A program made the position numbers and the translations under genes. Shown one piece after another: positions 1 through 10,828 of a stretch of DNA of 64,000 nucleotides. Source of the stretch: Maea johnstoni (Eukaryota; Annelida; Polychaeta; Spionida; Magelonidae). A model generated the notes under the pieces. It was given only the letters and a program-made list of their open reading frames with translations, ran no database searches and was not told where the DNA came from. The number at the start of each line of letters is the position of its first letter. Within the stretch, counting starts at the first letter, position 1. The stretch lies in NCBI GenBank assembly GCA_963942565.1, contig OZ012697.1:28912561-28976560 (forward strand). Direction: 5' to 3'.

Positions 1-479
1 TATTTGAAAATTATTTGAAGGGGTAATGTCAAATCCAACAGGAACAACAATTCTCAGTCAAATATCTATTAAAATATTGCTGTGCTATCAAGATAATTCA
101 TCATCATCATCAATGAATAACAGGGACTTACCCAGCGAAAAGTCAGGAAGCCATTTGACTCCCAAACACTAGATTTTAGGCAAAATGACACCCAGCTGCA
201 TTTCGAAAGATTTTCAGCATTTTTTCAGTCCAAGGATATATTTTTAAAAATTCACTCAAAAAAAGACAATAGGTACACTAATTGATGTAAAGAAGGAACC
301 TTTGTCTTAGTATGTCAATATATAGTTGCTTTGATTGAAGAGGGCATAAACTGATTTTTGACCGCCAAAATTTCATAAATTCTCTTCTTTGACCATCTGT
401 TTCCAAATCCTGTGTAATGCCCTGATCATTGTCATCATATTTATCATCACTATTCTTATTCTTTTTATTCTTATTTTTC

Positions 480-521
480 TTACTATTAGCAGTAATAATA
501 TTATTATTATTATTATTATTA

Positions 522-561
<40 letters not shown>

Positions 562-660
562 CATCATTATTATTATTATTATCATTATTATTATTATCAT
601 TACAATTATTATTATCAATATCATTATTACTATTATTATCATCATCATTTTCATTATGAT
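480..660. repeat. (ATT)n microsatellite
   Basis: Imperfect ATT/ATC trinucleotide tract. Open frames across it translate as poly-Asn, poly-Ile or poly-Leu depending on the frame, so they are not evidence of genes. Confidence 0.95.
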
Positions 661-1840
661 TACCACTACTCTCATTATAATCATAAATATCAATGATTTT
701 CTGACAACACAAAATATCTAATAAAGATTTCATTTTTGAACTGTTTACAAATGCGTAGCCTGCGCCTTGATGATTGGGAATGGTCTGAAGGAGCTGCCAT
801 ATGGTGGCGCTATATTGTATGCAAATAACAATGGCAGGAAGTGTCCAGGTGAATGGACAATGATCTATTACACAGCAGTATGCAGAACAGAGGAAATGAA
901 CGTCACATTCTGAGAAATCTCTTCAATTATATTTCCCTCCCTCCCCCACACAAAAACCACACCTGCGTTTTGTGTGTTCTCTAGACAGCCATGCTGAATA
1001 CAAACAACTTCAGGTACAAAAGATAAAAGGTCAAATATCAAAATGATATGCTAATTGCCTTTTTTTCTTTTTTCTGAGGAATTTTGTAATATACACTGCC
1101 CTCTTGAGATATTAACAAGTTCAGAAGTAATGACCATGTTCAGTGATTGAAAACTGCTCCTGAAAGGATTTTTCATCAAAATTAACACAAAAAACCTACT
1201 CAATCTTGACAAAAATAGCAAATTCACTTGATGAACCAAGTTATACATGTTTGCCTCTCGGTTGGCTGATACTGAGGCCCATCAACATGTGTTTTATCTT
1301 CAAAGAGATACAACCTGCATGTTGATGTAGCAAACTACCTCACTGTTACCATGGCAACCACTGCATTCATCAGTGGTTGTTATAGAGGGAATTGCTTGTT
1401 GACTAAGTGGGCGAGAGAGAACCCTTGGACCTATAACTACGCCATTCATTCAACAAGATTTTATTACAGGTGCTTGAGAAATAACTGATATTAAATCCAG
1501 CCTGTTTGATGATAGGTATTCGGTGGTTTGACAAAGACGAAGAAGAAACAATATTAGAGAGATTTGTTTCATTACAGCTGGGATGACGTAAGGGCCTTTA
1601 ACCCTTATGCTGCTGGTGGCTTAAATTTTACCAATATAAAATTATGCAAAAAACCTGATAATTGACTGAGACCCTGGCATATGGGTACTCATCTGAGAGG
1701 ACTCAGTGAGAGCTATCCAATGAATACCAATATGACAGGATTTAGATGGTTTTCAAAAACATTGCTTGCTTATGCTTTGGACGAAAGTAGCCTCAGCATT
1801 GGAAGGGTTTAAAATCAGGATGTAAATCTGAGCATCGTTT
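661..1840. other. Unannotated stretch with one RFX X-box
   Basis: No convincing coding frame or transposon end was seen in this unique AT-rich stretch. The only notable site is the X-box at 1345-1358, listed separately. Confidence 0.5.
1345..1358. promoter_or_regulatory. RFX X-box-like palindrome
   Basis: GTTACCATGGCAAC matches the RFX-factor X-box (GTNRCC-N(0-3)-RGYAAC), a site classically used in ciliary-gene control. It lies in unique sequence. Whether it is bound is unknown, but two further matches occur at 18189 and 20015. Confidence 0.45.
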
Positions 1841-1849
1841 GTACACCCA

Positions 1850-2012
1850 AACGGTCAAAAACACATCAGGATACCCTCAAAAAATTTAGGTCACAAATTT
1901 TTCTATAATTATGTTTGAAAATGACATTTTAAGAAATTATTGATATTAGTGATTTTGGACGGTGTGGGTGTCCAAATGATGCCCAGACGCCCTGCTGGCT
2001 AAAATTATGAAC
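1850..2012 (+). mobile_element. Fragment of the CAGGGTCTTAGCC hAT MITE family
   Basis: It carries the family's internal 'gacattttaagaaatt' stretch and the right-end phrase 'cagacgccctgctggcta'. The left terminal repeat is missing and no target duplication is visible, so this is a degraded, internally shortened copy. Confidence 0.6.
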
Positions 2013-2359
2013 ATGGTTTTCATTTCACAGGGGAAGTACTGAGAGCGAGAAGGGGAGAGATGGAGACTGAGTCAGCGGAAGGGAGAGATATAGCTCTGCT
2101 TGATAGGGAGGTGAATGAAGCTGGGAATCGTTCCAATCTGACGGACAGCTCTCTGTCTCAAGCTGTGATGCGCTGTGCGCCTCCTAAACCCAGCAATGAA
2201 ATATTCATAGATTACTTACACCACTGCATAATACACTGACCCCATGAACTTAAAACATCACAGCAACCAACACTGTATTGGTCAGTCAGACTTGTAATAT
2301 AAGCCACTCAGTATTTGGACATCGGCCCTTATTACCATGAAGTACATACTGAAGATGAC

Positions 2360-2689
2360 TGTCACCATCCTCACCATTTTAATCATCATCATCATCGTAA
2401 TTATCATTGTTCCTATTTTCATAATCATCATCGTCATTCTTATTTTCATCCATTGCTTAGAGTAGCATCATCATCATCAATGTTCATCATCATCATCTAC
2501 AATACATGTATAACCATTGCCACCGTCGTAATTATCATTGTTCCTATTTTCATACATTGCTTAGATGAACTTTTCATTGTCATCATCATCATCAGCATTA
2601 TCATCATTATCATAAGTTACTACCATCGCCATCACCATAATTATCATCATTATTCTTATTTTCATCCACTGCTCAGATTAGCTCATCAC

Positions 2690-2730
<41 letters not shown>

Positions 2731-2819
2731 CCACCCACATCATCTTCATCATTTTCATCACCATCATTATCATCATCACCATCATCCTCATCACCAACAT
2801 CATCATCTTCATCATTATT

Positions 2820-2859
<40 letters not shown>

Positions 2860-2880
2860 CCCTCATCATCATCATCCCTA
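2360..2880. repeat. (CAT)n-rich imperfect microsatellite
   Basis: About 500 bases of CAT/CAC trinucleotides, with three copies of an interspersed phrase resembling 'ttcttattttcatccattgctta'. The poly-His and poly-Met open frames across it are artefacts of the repeat. Confidence 0.9.
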
Positions 2881-2889
2881 TAGATATCC

Positions 2890-3530
2890 CCCCAATTAAA
2901 TTACTGCATTAGGGCTGAAATTATTGTTGCAAGTCATGATTGCATATATCTGATAATTTCTTAATATGAATATTGCCACTTCTCTAGACTTTCACTCGAT
3001 CGCCCCTTGGCTGTAACCATGACGATCCCCCAGACCTAACTAAGTGAGCAGTGCGTGTTGTTTTTACACCTGTTGACTTCTTGCACCTCAGGAGGAACTA
3101 CACGATCACCCATAAAGCTGCCTCCTCTGCCATCCACCTCCTCGTCCTCCTCGTGCATATTTCATGAGATTTCCGCTACGGGATAATTAGGTTGTCTGCG
3201 TGCAGTGGAGATCCGGATCTCCAAGGGCTGGGAAATACTACTTGAGATATCCCACTTTGCAGACAGTGAAACACACCGACAGCTGCTTTGCATTGAGCTT
3301 CCTTTTCCAGCGCTACAATGTAGCGCTCTATAAATAGAATCCAGGTATATATCAAGGGAGATGCAGACAGCCATGGTTCTTGCTAGCGGGGGGTTTTTTA
3401 AAGATGTTTTTTGTTTCCACTTGAGGGGAGGCCAGGTGCAAACATTGAGCATAATACTAGACTAGAAGATCATTAGAATGCGTTGTTTGGATCTATGATA
3501 CTTCTGAAAATGATATTATATAGAAATAAA
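2890..3530. other. Unique stretch, possible non-coding regulatory DNA
   Basis: No gene is recognised. The part from about 3000 to 3360 is less AT-rich than its surroundings and holds homeodomain-like (ataattagg), E-box (cagctg) and POU-like (tttgcat) matches within 150 bases. That is only weakly suggestive of an enhancer; conservation with a related species would be needed to support it. Confidence 0.25.
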
Positions 3531-3532
3531 TT

Positions 3533-3668
3533 TTAACCCATTAATGCTCACACCGGCCAAGACAGACTGATAATTTGGAGGAAATATTGCTTACATTACC
3601 AACAGTTTTCCTTGGAAGTATTTTGTAAAAATCCTCAAGAACTAGATCTCCAGGCATGAATGGGTTAA
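3533..3668. mobile_element. TTAA palindromic MITE, short copy
   Basis: Bounded by TTAA at both ends. It begins TTAACCCATTAATGCTCAC and ends with gcatgaatgggTTAA, so the termini are inverted repeats. The TTAA flanks are the target signature of piggyBac-type elements. It is non-coding. Confidence 0.75.
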
Positions 3669-3757
3669 TTTCTTTATTTTACCTGCCGTTATATATATAT
3701 ATATACAGAGATATATCTGTGAGTTGTTACTTCAACTGTTCCCTACACACAAGACCA

Positions 3758-3988
3758 TTAACCTATTCATTCCTAGAGATACTGGTCAAATGTTATCTGG
3801 ACCTTATAGATACTTCTTAAAATAACTTCGGAATAAATCTAAGAATCACAAAAAATTTGAAGGAGAGTTGTGGGTTGGATTTTGATTAACATTTCTCCTT
3901 CAAATATTTTCTGAAAATTTCATTTGCTTGAGAGATATCTCCAAAATAGTCAGACAGTTTTGGGCGATACAGGCATGAATAGGTTTAA
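3758..3988. mobile_element. TTAA palindromic MITE
   Basis: Runs from TTAACCTATTCATTCC to gcatgaataggtTTAA. It has the family's paired internal 'tttgaaggaga' and 'tctccttcaaat' arms around its middle. Non-coding. Confidence 0.75.
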
Positions 3989-4379
3989 GATAAATGATAC
4001 TCGACATTGGCAGCAGCCCAAATATTTGAACTTGAAGGTTTTTGGATCCATGACAACAACTAAGGCGGCATGACTGTTGTATAAGGAATGTCTGTTCGGA
4101 GCTCGCCATCCTGTTTTACCGTAGAAACATGTAGCTTAAGGAGACAAAAAACTAAAATATTTCCCCATATATAATTGCGACTATTCTCACAGACTATTTC
4201 CCTGATAAGGGCACTCTAGTGCAGGAAATGTGATACATGATGATCTATACATTGATTAGAATATGGGATACAAGAAAAGCTTTGTGGTCCATATTTCCTT
4301 TACGTTTAAGGATGTAACAAAAGGATACAAAAAATAGCAGAAATATTCCCTACAAGAGAAGCTATAGTCTCGGATTTCT

Positions 4380-4608
4380 TTAACCCATTCATGCCTGGAG
4401 ATCTCCTTGACAAATGTTGTCTGGATCGTTGATACTTTTGAAAAATAACTTTTGAATTAATCATAAATTCATAAAATATTTGATGGAGAAATGTTGATTG
4501 GATTCTGGTCAACATTTCGTCTTCAAATATGACCTAAAAGTGCTTTTATTGGAGAGATATCACCAGAATAACAGGCGGTTTGGGCTGTTACGGGCATGAA
4601 TGTGTTAA
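4380..4608. mobile_element. TTAA palindromic MITE
   Basis: TTAACCCATTCATGCC at the left and ggcatgaatgtgTTAA at the right, with the same internal arm order as the copies at 3758 and 63490. Non-coding. Confidence 0.8.
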
Positions 4609-4865
4609 CATGGTACACAATTGTGGTTCATTTTCTCCCTATTTAGAGACTGAGGCTCATATTTCCTATACAACCACCGACCTACTACAAAAACACTTGA
4701 TGCCAAGTTGATGGAATAATGGACTTGAAAGTGGCCTAGTTGAACAGCACTGTGTCAGTGGTGGCGATATTGCTAGGGTTAGAAGGCAGATTATATATAT
4801 GGGACATACAGATATTCAATGAATTTGGGATTTTGCTTATCGTCAATTTTTATGCCACAGTTAGG

Positions 4866-5292
4866 TAGAGCTGCACTCACGGAGGGAGATCAACTCATGA
4901 GCTCACCACCCGTTTGACTCGTGAGCTCATGAGCTCACGGACGTTCCGATTTTCCAAAAGAATATTTATTTTCCACCCCAGCTATTAAGAAATAAATATT
5001 TATTGGCGGAGATTTATTAACATTGTCATGTTTATTTAATTTTAAAACGTGCTGATGAGGTACGAAGGTCAGAATAACACTCAACACCGCTTGAATGTAT
5101 ACATTGGAGATTGTAAAGAAGGCATGACCGCGATAAGCAGTTATGTATGATTATAATGTGTGTTAGGTGCTCTGTGCTACGTTTGTGTTGCCAACATAGA
5201 CGAGCTCACGATTTGGACATTTCAGCTCGAGCTCGGCGAGTTTGGCCCAGGGCTCGAGCCACTCGAGTTCGTGAGTGGTGAGTGCAGCTCTA
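4866..5292. mobile_element. hAT MITE with GAGCTC subterminal motif
   Basis: Exact inverted ends TAGAGCTGCACTCAC / GTGAGTGCAGCTCTA are flanked by the exact 8-bp target duplication CAGTTAGG (4858-4865 and 5293-5300), which identifies hAT-type insertion. Both subterminal regions are dense in the palindrome GAGCTC. It is 427 bp with no coding capacity, so it needed a transposase supplied in trans. Confidence 0.9.
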
Positions 5293-5299
5293 CAGTTAG

Positions 5300-5565
5300 G
5301 CTAGGTGGTTACTAGCCAGTTGGAAGTGGTGGAGGAAACTCAAGTTCCCCGGCGAAATCCACCACCTAACCCCAAATCATTGGCAACTTTCTCATATGCC
5401 CCAGCCAGGATTCTAACTCAGGCAGTGTTGAGAGACAGTGGCAATGCCTTAGACCACACAGCCATCAGGGCAGGTCCTCCGTGGTGAGGGACAGCTAGCA
5501 GTCAGTGGCAACGCCTTAGACCACTTGGCAATGCCTAGACCACTCGGCCATCAGGACAGGCCCCT
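5300..5565 (-). repeat. tRNA-derived SINE
   Basis: Read on the minus strand, 5405-5480 has a tRNA-like head with an A-box-like TGGCTGTGTGGTCTAAGGC and a B-box-like GAGTTAGAATCC, as in pol III SINE promoters. The body at 5310-5370 carries a block that recurs at 56940-57015. The head is partly repeated at 5480-5560 ('ccttagaccac ... ggccatcagg'), suggesting a dimer or local duplication. Confidence 0.7.
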
Positions 5566-5710
5566 TAAGAAACCATGCATATGGCTAGGTATGAGGGGTT
5601 GAATATTCAAATATTTATTTGTGGTGATTGTATAGCTTATGGTGTTGTTGGTGCTGATGATATTGGTGGTGATGTTATTGATCTCACCCAACCATGTGAA
5701 CAGAGGTCAG

Positions 5711-5919
<209 letters not shown>

Positions 5920-5958
5920 ATACCATTGCTAAATACTTACAAAGAGGAGATATCGATG

Positions 5959-6180
5959 AGTCAGGGTCTTAACCAGGATCTTTAAAATGCCTGTCTGAAA
6001 CAGCAATCACAATATTGCTGCTTGTTCAGATAAATTCACATAAAAACTATACATTTAATAGCGTTTTGTGTCAAAATGGGCATTGAATTTGTATAGAAGG
6101 TTTGTTAGGAAAAGATGTACGCCAAGTTACAACCTCAAGAAAGAATCAATTAAAAAATGTTCATAGAAATATTTGAAAGC
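5959..6180. mobile_element. hAT MITE, variant-2 copy, right end lost
   Basis: Starts CAGGGTCTTAACCAGG and shares 'aaaatgcctgtc..aaacagcaat' and 'tgtcaaaa' with the better-preserved variant at 23369-23657. The right terminus is not recognisable. Confidence 0.6.
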
Positions 6181-6210
6181 TTAAAAAGGTGCTTTTCATA
6201 AAAAAAATTG

Positions 6211-6236
6211 GGGGGGGGGGGGGGGGGGGGGGGGGG
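6211..6236. repeat. poly-G tract
   Basis: Uninterrupted run of about 26 G. Its length is likely to be unreliable in the assembly. Confidence 0.95.
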
Positions 6237-6280
6237 CTATTTCAAGTCCTTGGAGTGGTTGTGGAGGCCAAGTGATTGTC

Positions 6281-6375
6281 AAGGCCGGGTTGATCTTGGA
6301 GAAGGCCGAGCTTGTCTTAGAGAAGGCCGGGTTAGTCTTAGAGAAGGCCGAGTTTGTCTCAGAGAAGGCTGAGAC
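6281..6375 (+). repeat. 21-bp minisatellite
   Basis: Four to five units of a 21-bp repeat (AAGGCCGAGTTTGTCTTAG). One frame reads as a seven-residue peptide repeat (LVLEKAE-like). There is no sign of splice sites or a host gene, so this is taken as a minisatellite. Confidence 0.75.
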
Positions 6376-6597
6376 GGCTCAAGCTAGAGCAGCCATGAGT
6401 CATGCATCCCTGCCCTTGCTGCTGCCTGCCTGCCGCCGTGTAGCGTATAAACAGGAGTGATAGCACTACATAATCAATATCATCACACCACTTATAGCGC
6501 ACCACCAGTATCTCAGTATACACACGTACTGCTCTCGCTGCCGTCCTGCAGATATCTATAGGATTCTAGCAGCATCCATAGATTCCTATAGACAAAA

Positions 6598-6901
6598 CCA
6601 TAGTTTTAGCCAGCAGGGTGTTTGGGCGTCATTTGGACACCCAAACCCTCAAAAATCCTCCTTCGGGACACCCAATTTTTCATTAGGAATTTCACAAAAT
6701 GTCAATACAAATCAAATCATTGAATTTTTACCACCTCAATATAAAACCCATAACATTGTATAATGATATTATGCCTTCTTTCACTGAGTAGATAAATGTT
6801 TGTGGTTGTGATCAGAGTATATTGCAGTCTCCCTTGAAAAATAAGACGCCCAAAAATTGTCTATTTTGGGCACCCAATTACTAAATCATGGTTAAAAAGC
6901 T
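6598..6901 (-). mobile_element. hAT MITE, CAGGGTCTTAGCC family, full-length
   Basis: Begins CATAGTTTTAGCCAGCAGGG and continues with the family's 'ttggacacccaaaccctcaaaaatc' block, the interior, and the terminal 'gggcacccaatta' block. A clear 8-bp target duplication is not visible. Instead, two imperfect copies of a ~50-bp hairpin-forming sequence flank it (6547-6600 and 6899-6950). Confidence 0.75.
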
Positions 6902-7142
6902 GATCTATAGGATTCTAGCAGCATCAATAGATTCCTATAGACTCAACCATGTTCTTGAATGAAATAATACCATTTCAATAAAAGAAAAAGATAACATCGA
7001 ATCCAAAAATTAAGTTCATTCAAAACCTATTTATGGTTTAAGATTAAGCTGTAGGCAAAACAGGTCCATGTGTAATCAATATTATCATATCACATAAATT
7101 TACACAAATCGTGCCTCCTACTACGTACTCATCCCCTCTGAC

Positions 7143-7738
7143 CATGGTCTTAGCCAGCAGGGCGTCTGGGTGCCTTTTTGGACACCCAAACCCTTCAAAA
7201 GAACCCCTCAGGACCAGGGTCTTAGCCAATATTTGGAAACGGGGTGTCCAAATAGAGGTTTCATAGACTTTTGCGTGTCCAAAGTGTGGTACAAAATACA
7301 TACATGTACTACTAATAAGATAGACCCTATACCTTTACAGACTTTGCTTTTTTAGGCCAGATACTGCTTTGTGTGTCTTACAAAAGTGAAATTCTGACAT
7401 AAACTTTTGGGTGTCCAAATTAACTGTCAAAAAACAGTGTTCTGCGTGTCCAAATGACACGCTGGACGCATAGGCGGCTAAGCCCCTGCTCAGGACACCC
7501 CAAAAAATCTGTGTGGTATTTCTAAAAATCTTAATCTCAAGCTTATAATTGAATTTTCTCATCTCCTTATAATTCCCATGACATTGTTAAATGATATCAT
7601 GCCTTATTTTGGTGAATTTATACATGCTTATGGTTGAAATATGAGTGTATTGTGATCCCCCTTAAAAATTTGGACACCCAAAAATTTTACAACTGCCAAT
7701 TTTAGGCACCCAGTATCAAAATCCTTGCTAAGACCCTG
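7143..7738 (-). mobile_element. hAT MITE interrupted by another hAT MITE
   Basis: Outer element with ends CATGGTCTTAGCCAGC / CTTGCTAAGACCCTG and the exact 8-bp target duplication CCTCTGAC (7135-7142, 7739-7746). Without the inner element at 7215-7488 and its duplicated target it is about 314 bp, matching the complete copy at 25322. Non-coding. Confidence 0.9.
7215..7488. mobile_element. Nested hAT MITE
   Basis: Ends CAGGGTCTTAGCC / GGCTAAGCCCCTG, inside an exact 8-bp target duplication CTCAGGAC (7207-7214, 7489-7496). Its interior differs from the host MITE, with 'gcgtgtccaaa' near both ends, so it is a sister subfamily that jumped into the older copy. Confidence 0.9.
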
Positions 7739-7807
7739 CCTCTGACAGCTAGGTGATTGGTAACAGTCAGGTTCCAACAGGCACCATGGAGAAACCACAC
7801 CAAGTGC

Positions 7808-7810
<3 letters not shown>

Positions 7811-7875
<65 letters not shown>
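7811..7875. repeat. (TA)n tract, left flank of element A
   Basis: TA repeat that abuts directly the terminal repeat of the element starting at 7876. It is probably the left half of one tract whose right part now lies at 13293-13595. Confidence 0.95.
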
Positions 7876-7877
<2 letters not shown>

Positions 7878-10823
7878 GCTCGATCAAGCTGTTACGGAAT
7901 CACACTTTTGCTGTTCAAGCTTAGATATCTTTTTAATGGAAAAAGTTAGGAAATCATGCTTTATATGGTTGTGTAGGGCTTTGAAAGTTCTTTTAAATGG
8001 ACCAAGTTCCAACTTCCCCAGAAAATGATTTTTGGGTAAAAAAGTGAAAAAACATGCCTGTTACGGAATCACTCAAAATTACCATCTGTTTTCTACCACT
8101 TTAATCAAATACCACTTTCATGCTGTTCCTGCCACTTTTTTCCAAAAGTTTCTTTATCATGTGGTAGGTAAATTTGTTTTGCACAGATTCCACCACAAAG
8201 TTAGGAGTTGAATAAGTTAAAGTGAACTTTATTCAAGAAACTTTGACAGATGGTCTTGTTACGGAATCACATTTACCATTTGTTACGGAATCACATTTTC
8301 TGTAACAATCAATATCTTTCATTAAAAGAGTGCACTATGGTGAAATTTTCTGCTTTAATAAAAAGTTGTTAGTGTACTGATATAAAGACATAAATTTTTA
8401 CTGAAGGGAGCACTTAATTATGAATTACATGGCAGCAGAGAGTGGGTTTTATACGTCTCTGATGGTAGGTAACAGATGACAATGTCTAATGTTAGAGGGA
8501 CCACTTCCCCACAAGGGCAATTGTTAGACAATTAAAATATATAAGCTGTTATTGATTTAACATTGAAGCTTCTTATAAATAGATCATTAATCTGTAAAGG
8601 TTTTGAAAAACATGATGTTACCTTCTGCATTCTCAGAGGTAGATTTCACTCACTACCTGGTCAGTTTTATATCACTTCCTGTACACATCAAGGCTGTTGG
8701 TATATACCCCAGACACTGTCCCCTCTCATTAACACCCCTTATTGTTTAGTCTGAGGAAGGAGGATATGATTCGGGGGTAAATTGCATCTACCCTGATTAA
8801 CTGAATGGGTGGCTTCAGGATTAGGGATGTAGAGGTGAATGGAGACATTGCATTTGGAGACAGGATGGAGGTGTCAGTCAAGGTTGAAGGTACACATCTG
8901 TACACTTACCAATTGATATCAAACTAGCTGAGTTTTGAATGAATTATGAACATTAATTATATTTTATAGTTAATGCCAAATTTGCTTAATACTCATAAGA
9001 TAACTATGTAATGATTCTTTTTAAACATGCATTTGTGATCTTATTAACTGTTGATATTTTTTCTGGAGTAGATCATACATGTCTATTGGGCGAATGGAGA
9101 ATCCCTGGAAATTTGTTTTTAAAATTATTTAGACTGCTGATCTATGACTGGCTTTGTATAAAACATTATCATATGAGTCTTCCATATGACTATATTCTAT
9201 CTTTGAGTGATGTAACAAAATTTTGTTCTCTGAGAAATGTTTATGTATTGAATCCTTCCCCTTTTCCACTTGTGACAAAAGCTTCCTGTCCTCAACAGTG
9301 TGTAAGTTCCATCTGAAACACTTACTGAATAAATTCCTCTAAAATTCAATGCGGGTGGTCAAGTTTTAAAATATATGCATAGATAGAGACTTCGGATCTG
9401 GGCTCCATTGACCATTTGCTAAACTTCAGTTTTCTTCTTTACTTGAAGAAGAATCTCTGTTTCTGTGAAGGTATCTAAAATCTCTGTCGAAGAGCTTTCC
9501 TGTCAACCACAGATATAAATTCTCTAAAATCTACTTTTTTACAAAAGTCCTGAACAAATGGGGTTCAAGAATGATATTACTATAGGATAAGACAACCAAA
9601 TGAGGGAGCAAGTTTTCTTGAATTTGAGGGAAAATATTGAATTCAATATTCTAAATTTCTGTAAGCAACAGTTTGAATAGGTTGATATGGCCACTTATAA
9701 CCATGAGCATGCATGTACTTCTTGAAATAAATGTCTTATAAAAAGTCACTGAATTTAAACTAGAGTGAAAACAATTCATTTATATATTTGAAAATGTCTT
9801 TTTAAAGGGTTAGTCACAAAATTATTTGGGTGTCCTGATGGGTGATTTTTGAGGGAGTGGGTGTCCAAATGAGGCTGAGATGCCCTGCTGGACAACTTAA
9901 TTATACTCTACTTTAGAACTGTGTGAATGTTTTAAAAAAGGTAGTTTGGTGCTATGACACATTTTGAATAATTGTACCTTTCTCAAAATCATATGTGAGT
10001 TACTTGTTTATAAAGAAATTCATCTGATTTCCATGTACAGCTTAGTCCTTGTCCAAAGCGTTTTGATGCCATATTGAAACTACTCGATAATGGACATATA
10101 CTTTTTTTTCAAAATACTGTGCACAATGTTTCATTCTAAATATGGAAACTATCAGTTAATACTAAACTTAAAGTTAAGATAACAAACTAGTCCATTTAAA
10201 GAATGTTTAAGACATCTATAGGCTTGGACCAGTCAATTTATCAAATATGTGATTCCGTAACGTTACGGAATCACCAACTTTAACCCCCACAAAAACACTG
10301 TTTGAAAATTTATTTTTCAAAAGTGTGCTCCTTATAGTTAAATTAGTGTTAAAATGCTTTTTTCTATGAAGTTTCATGGTAATGACCCAATCTGAACACT
10401 TTCAAAAATTAAAAAAATGCTATTTTTCTGTTACGGAATCACATGTTACGGAATCACAGATCACCCTATTTCAAAATTTATCAAAAACACCCCAAAACAT
10501 AATATTCAATCCTCTATCTCTTGGCACAGTCTTCCCAGGTTTAATTGTATCATATTAAGCAATATTGAAGATCATTAGATGGTTTTACAAGAAAATATGG
10601 TGGTTTTAACATTTGGTGAAATGTTACTGTCAGAAAGGCTTTGAACAAACAAACAAACACCCTGCAGTAAAATGTTCATAACTTTTTCAAAAATGGGAAT
10701 ACAGTAAATCTGACTAAAGAACCAGAAACTTCAGAATTCTAGCTTTCCAAATATGTAAGATACATATGTCTACTATAAAATTTATTTTTTGTCTTAGATG
10801 CTAACTTCAACTTGATCGAGCCC
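7876..10823. mobile_element. Element A: TA-embedded non-autonomous transposon
   Basis: The 16-base inverted ends GGGCTCGATCAAGCTG (left) and the complement of 'caacttgatcgagccc' (right, one mismatch) are both flanked by TATATA. Eight copies of TTACGGAATCAC cluster near the ends, at 7892, 8061, 8259, 8283, 10250 (inverted), 10263, 10431 and 10446. No frame longer than about 100 codons is present and none resembles a transposase. The interior contains a hAT MITE fragment at 9808-9895. Seen: inverted ends, iterons and TA flanks. Inferred: a non-autonomous DNA transposon with TA target preference. The superfamily is not identified. Confidence 0.7.
9808..9895 (+). mobile_element. hAT MITE right-end fragment
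   Basis: 'ttgggtgtcctgatgggtg' followed by 'gagatgccctgctgg' is the right end of the CAGGGTCTTAGCC family. It lies in the interior of element A and so inserted there, or was captured, after A formed. Confidence 0.65.
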
Positions 10824-10828
10824 ATATA

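Noticed and set aside
278-733. Poly-Asn / Asp frame over the (ATT)n tract
   Set aside because: Amoebozoan-looking homopolymer protein, but it is simply the microsatellite translated.
2315-2899. Histidine-rich 194-codon frame
   Set aside because: Translation of the (CAT)n repeat; starts and ends with repeat margins.
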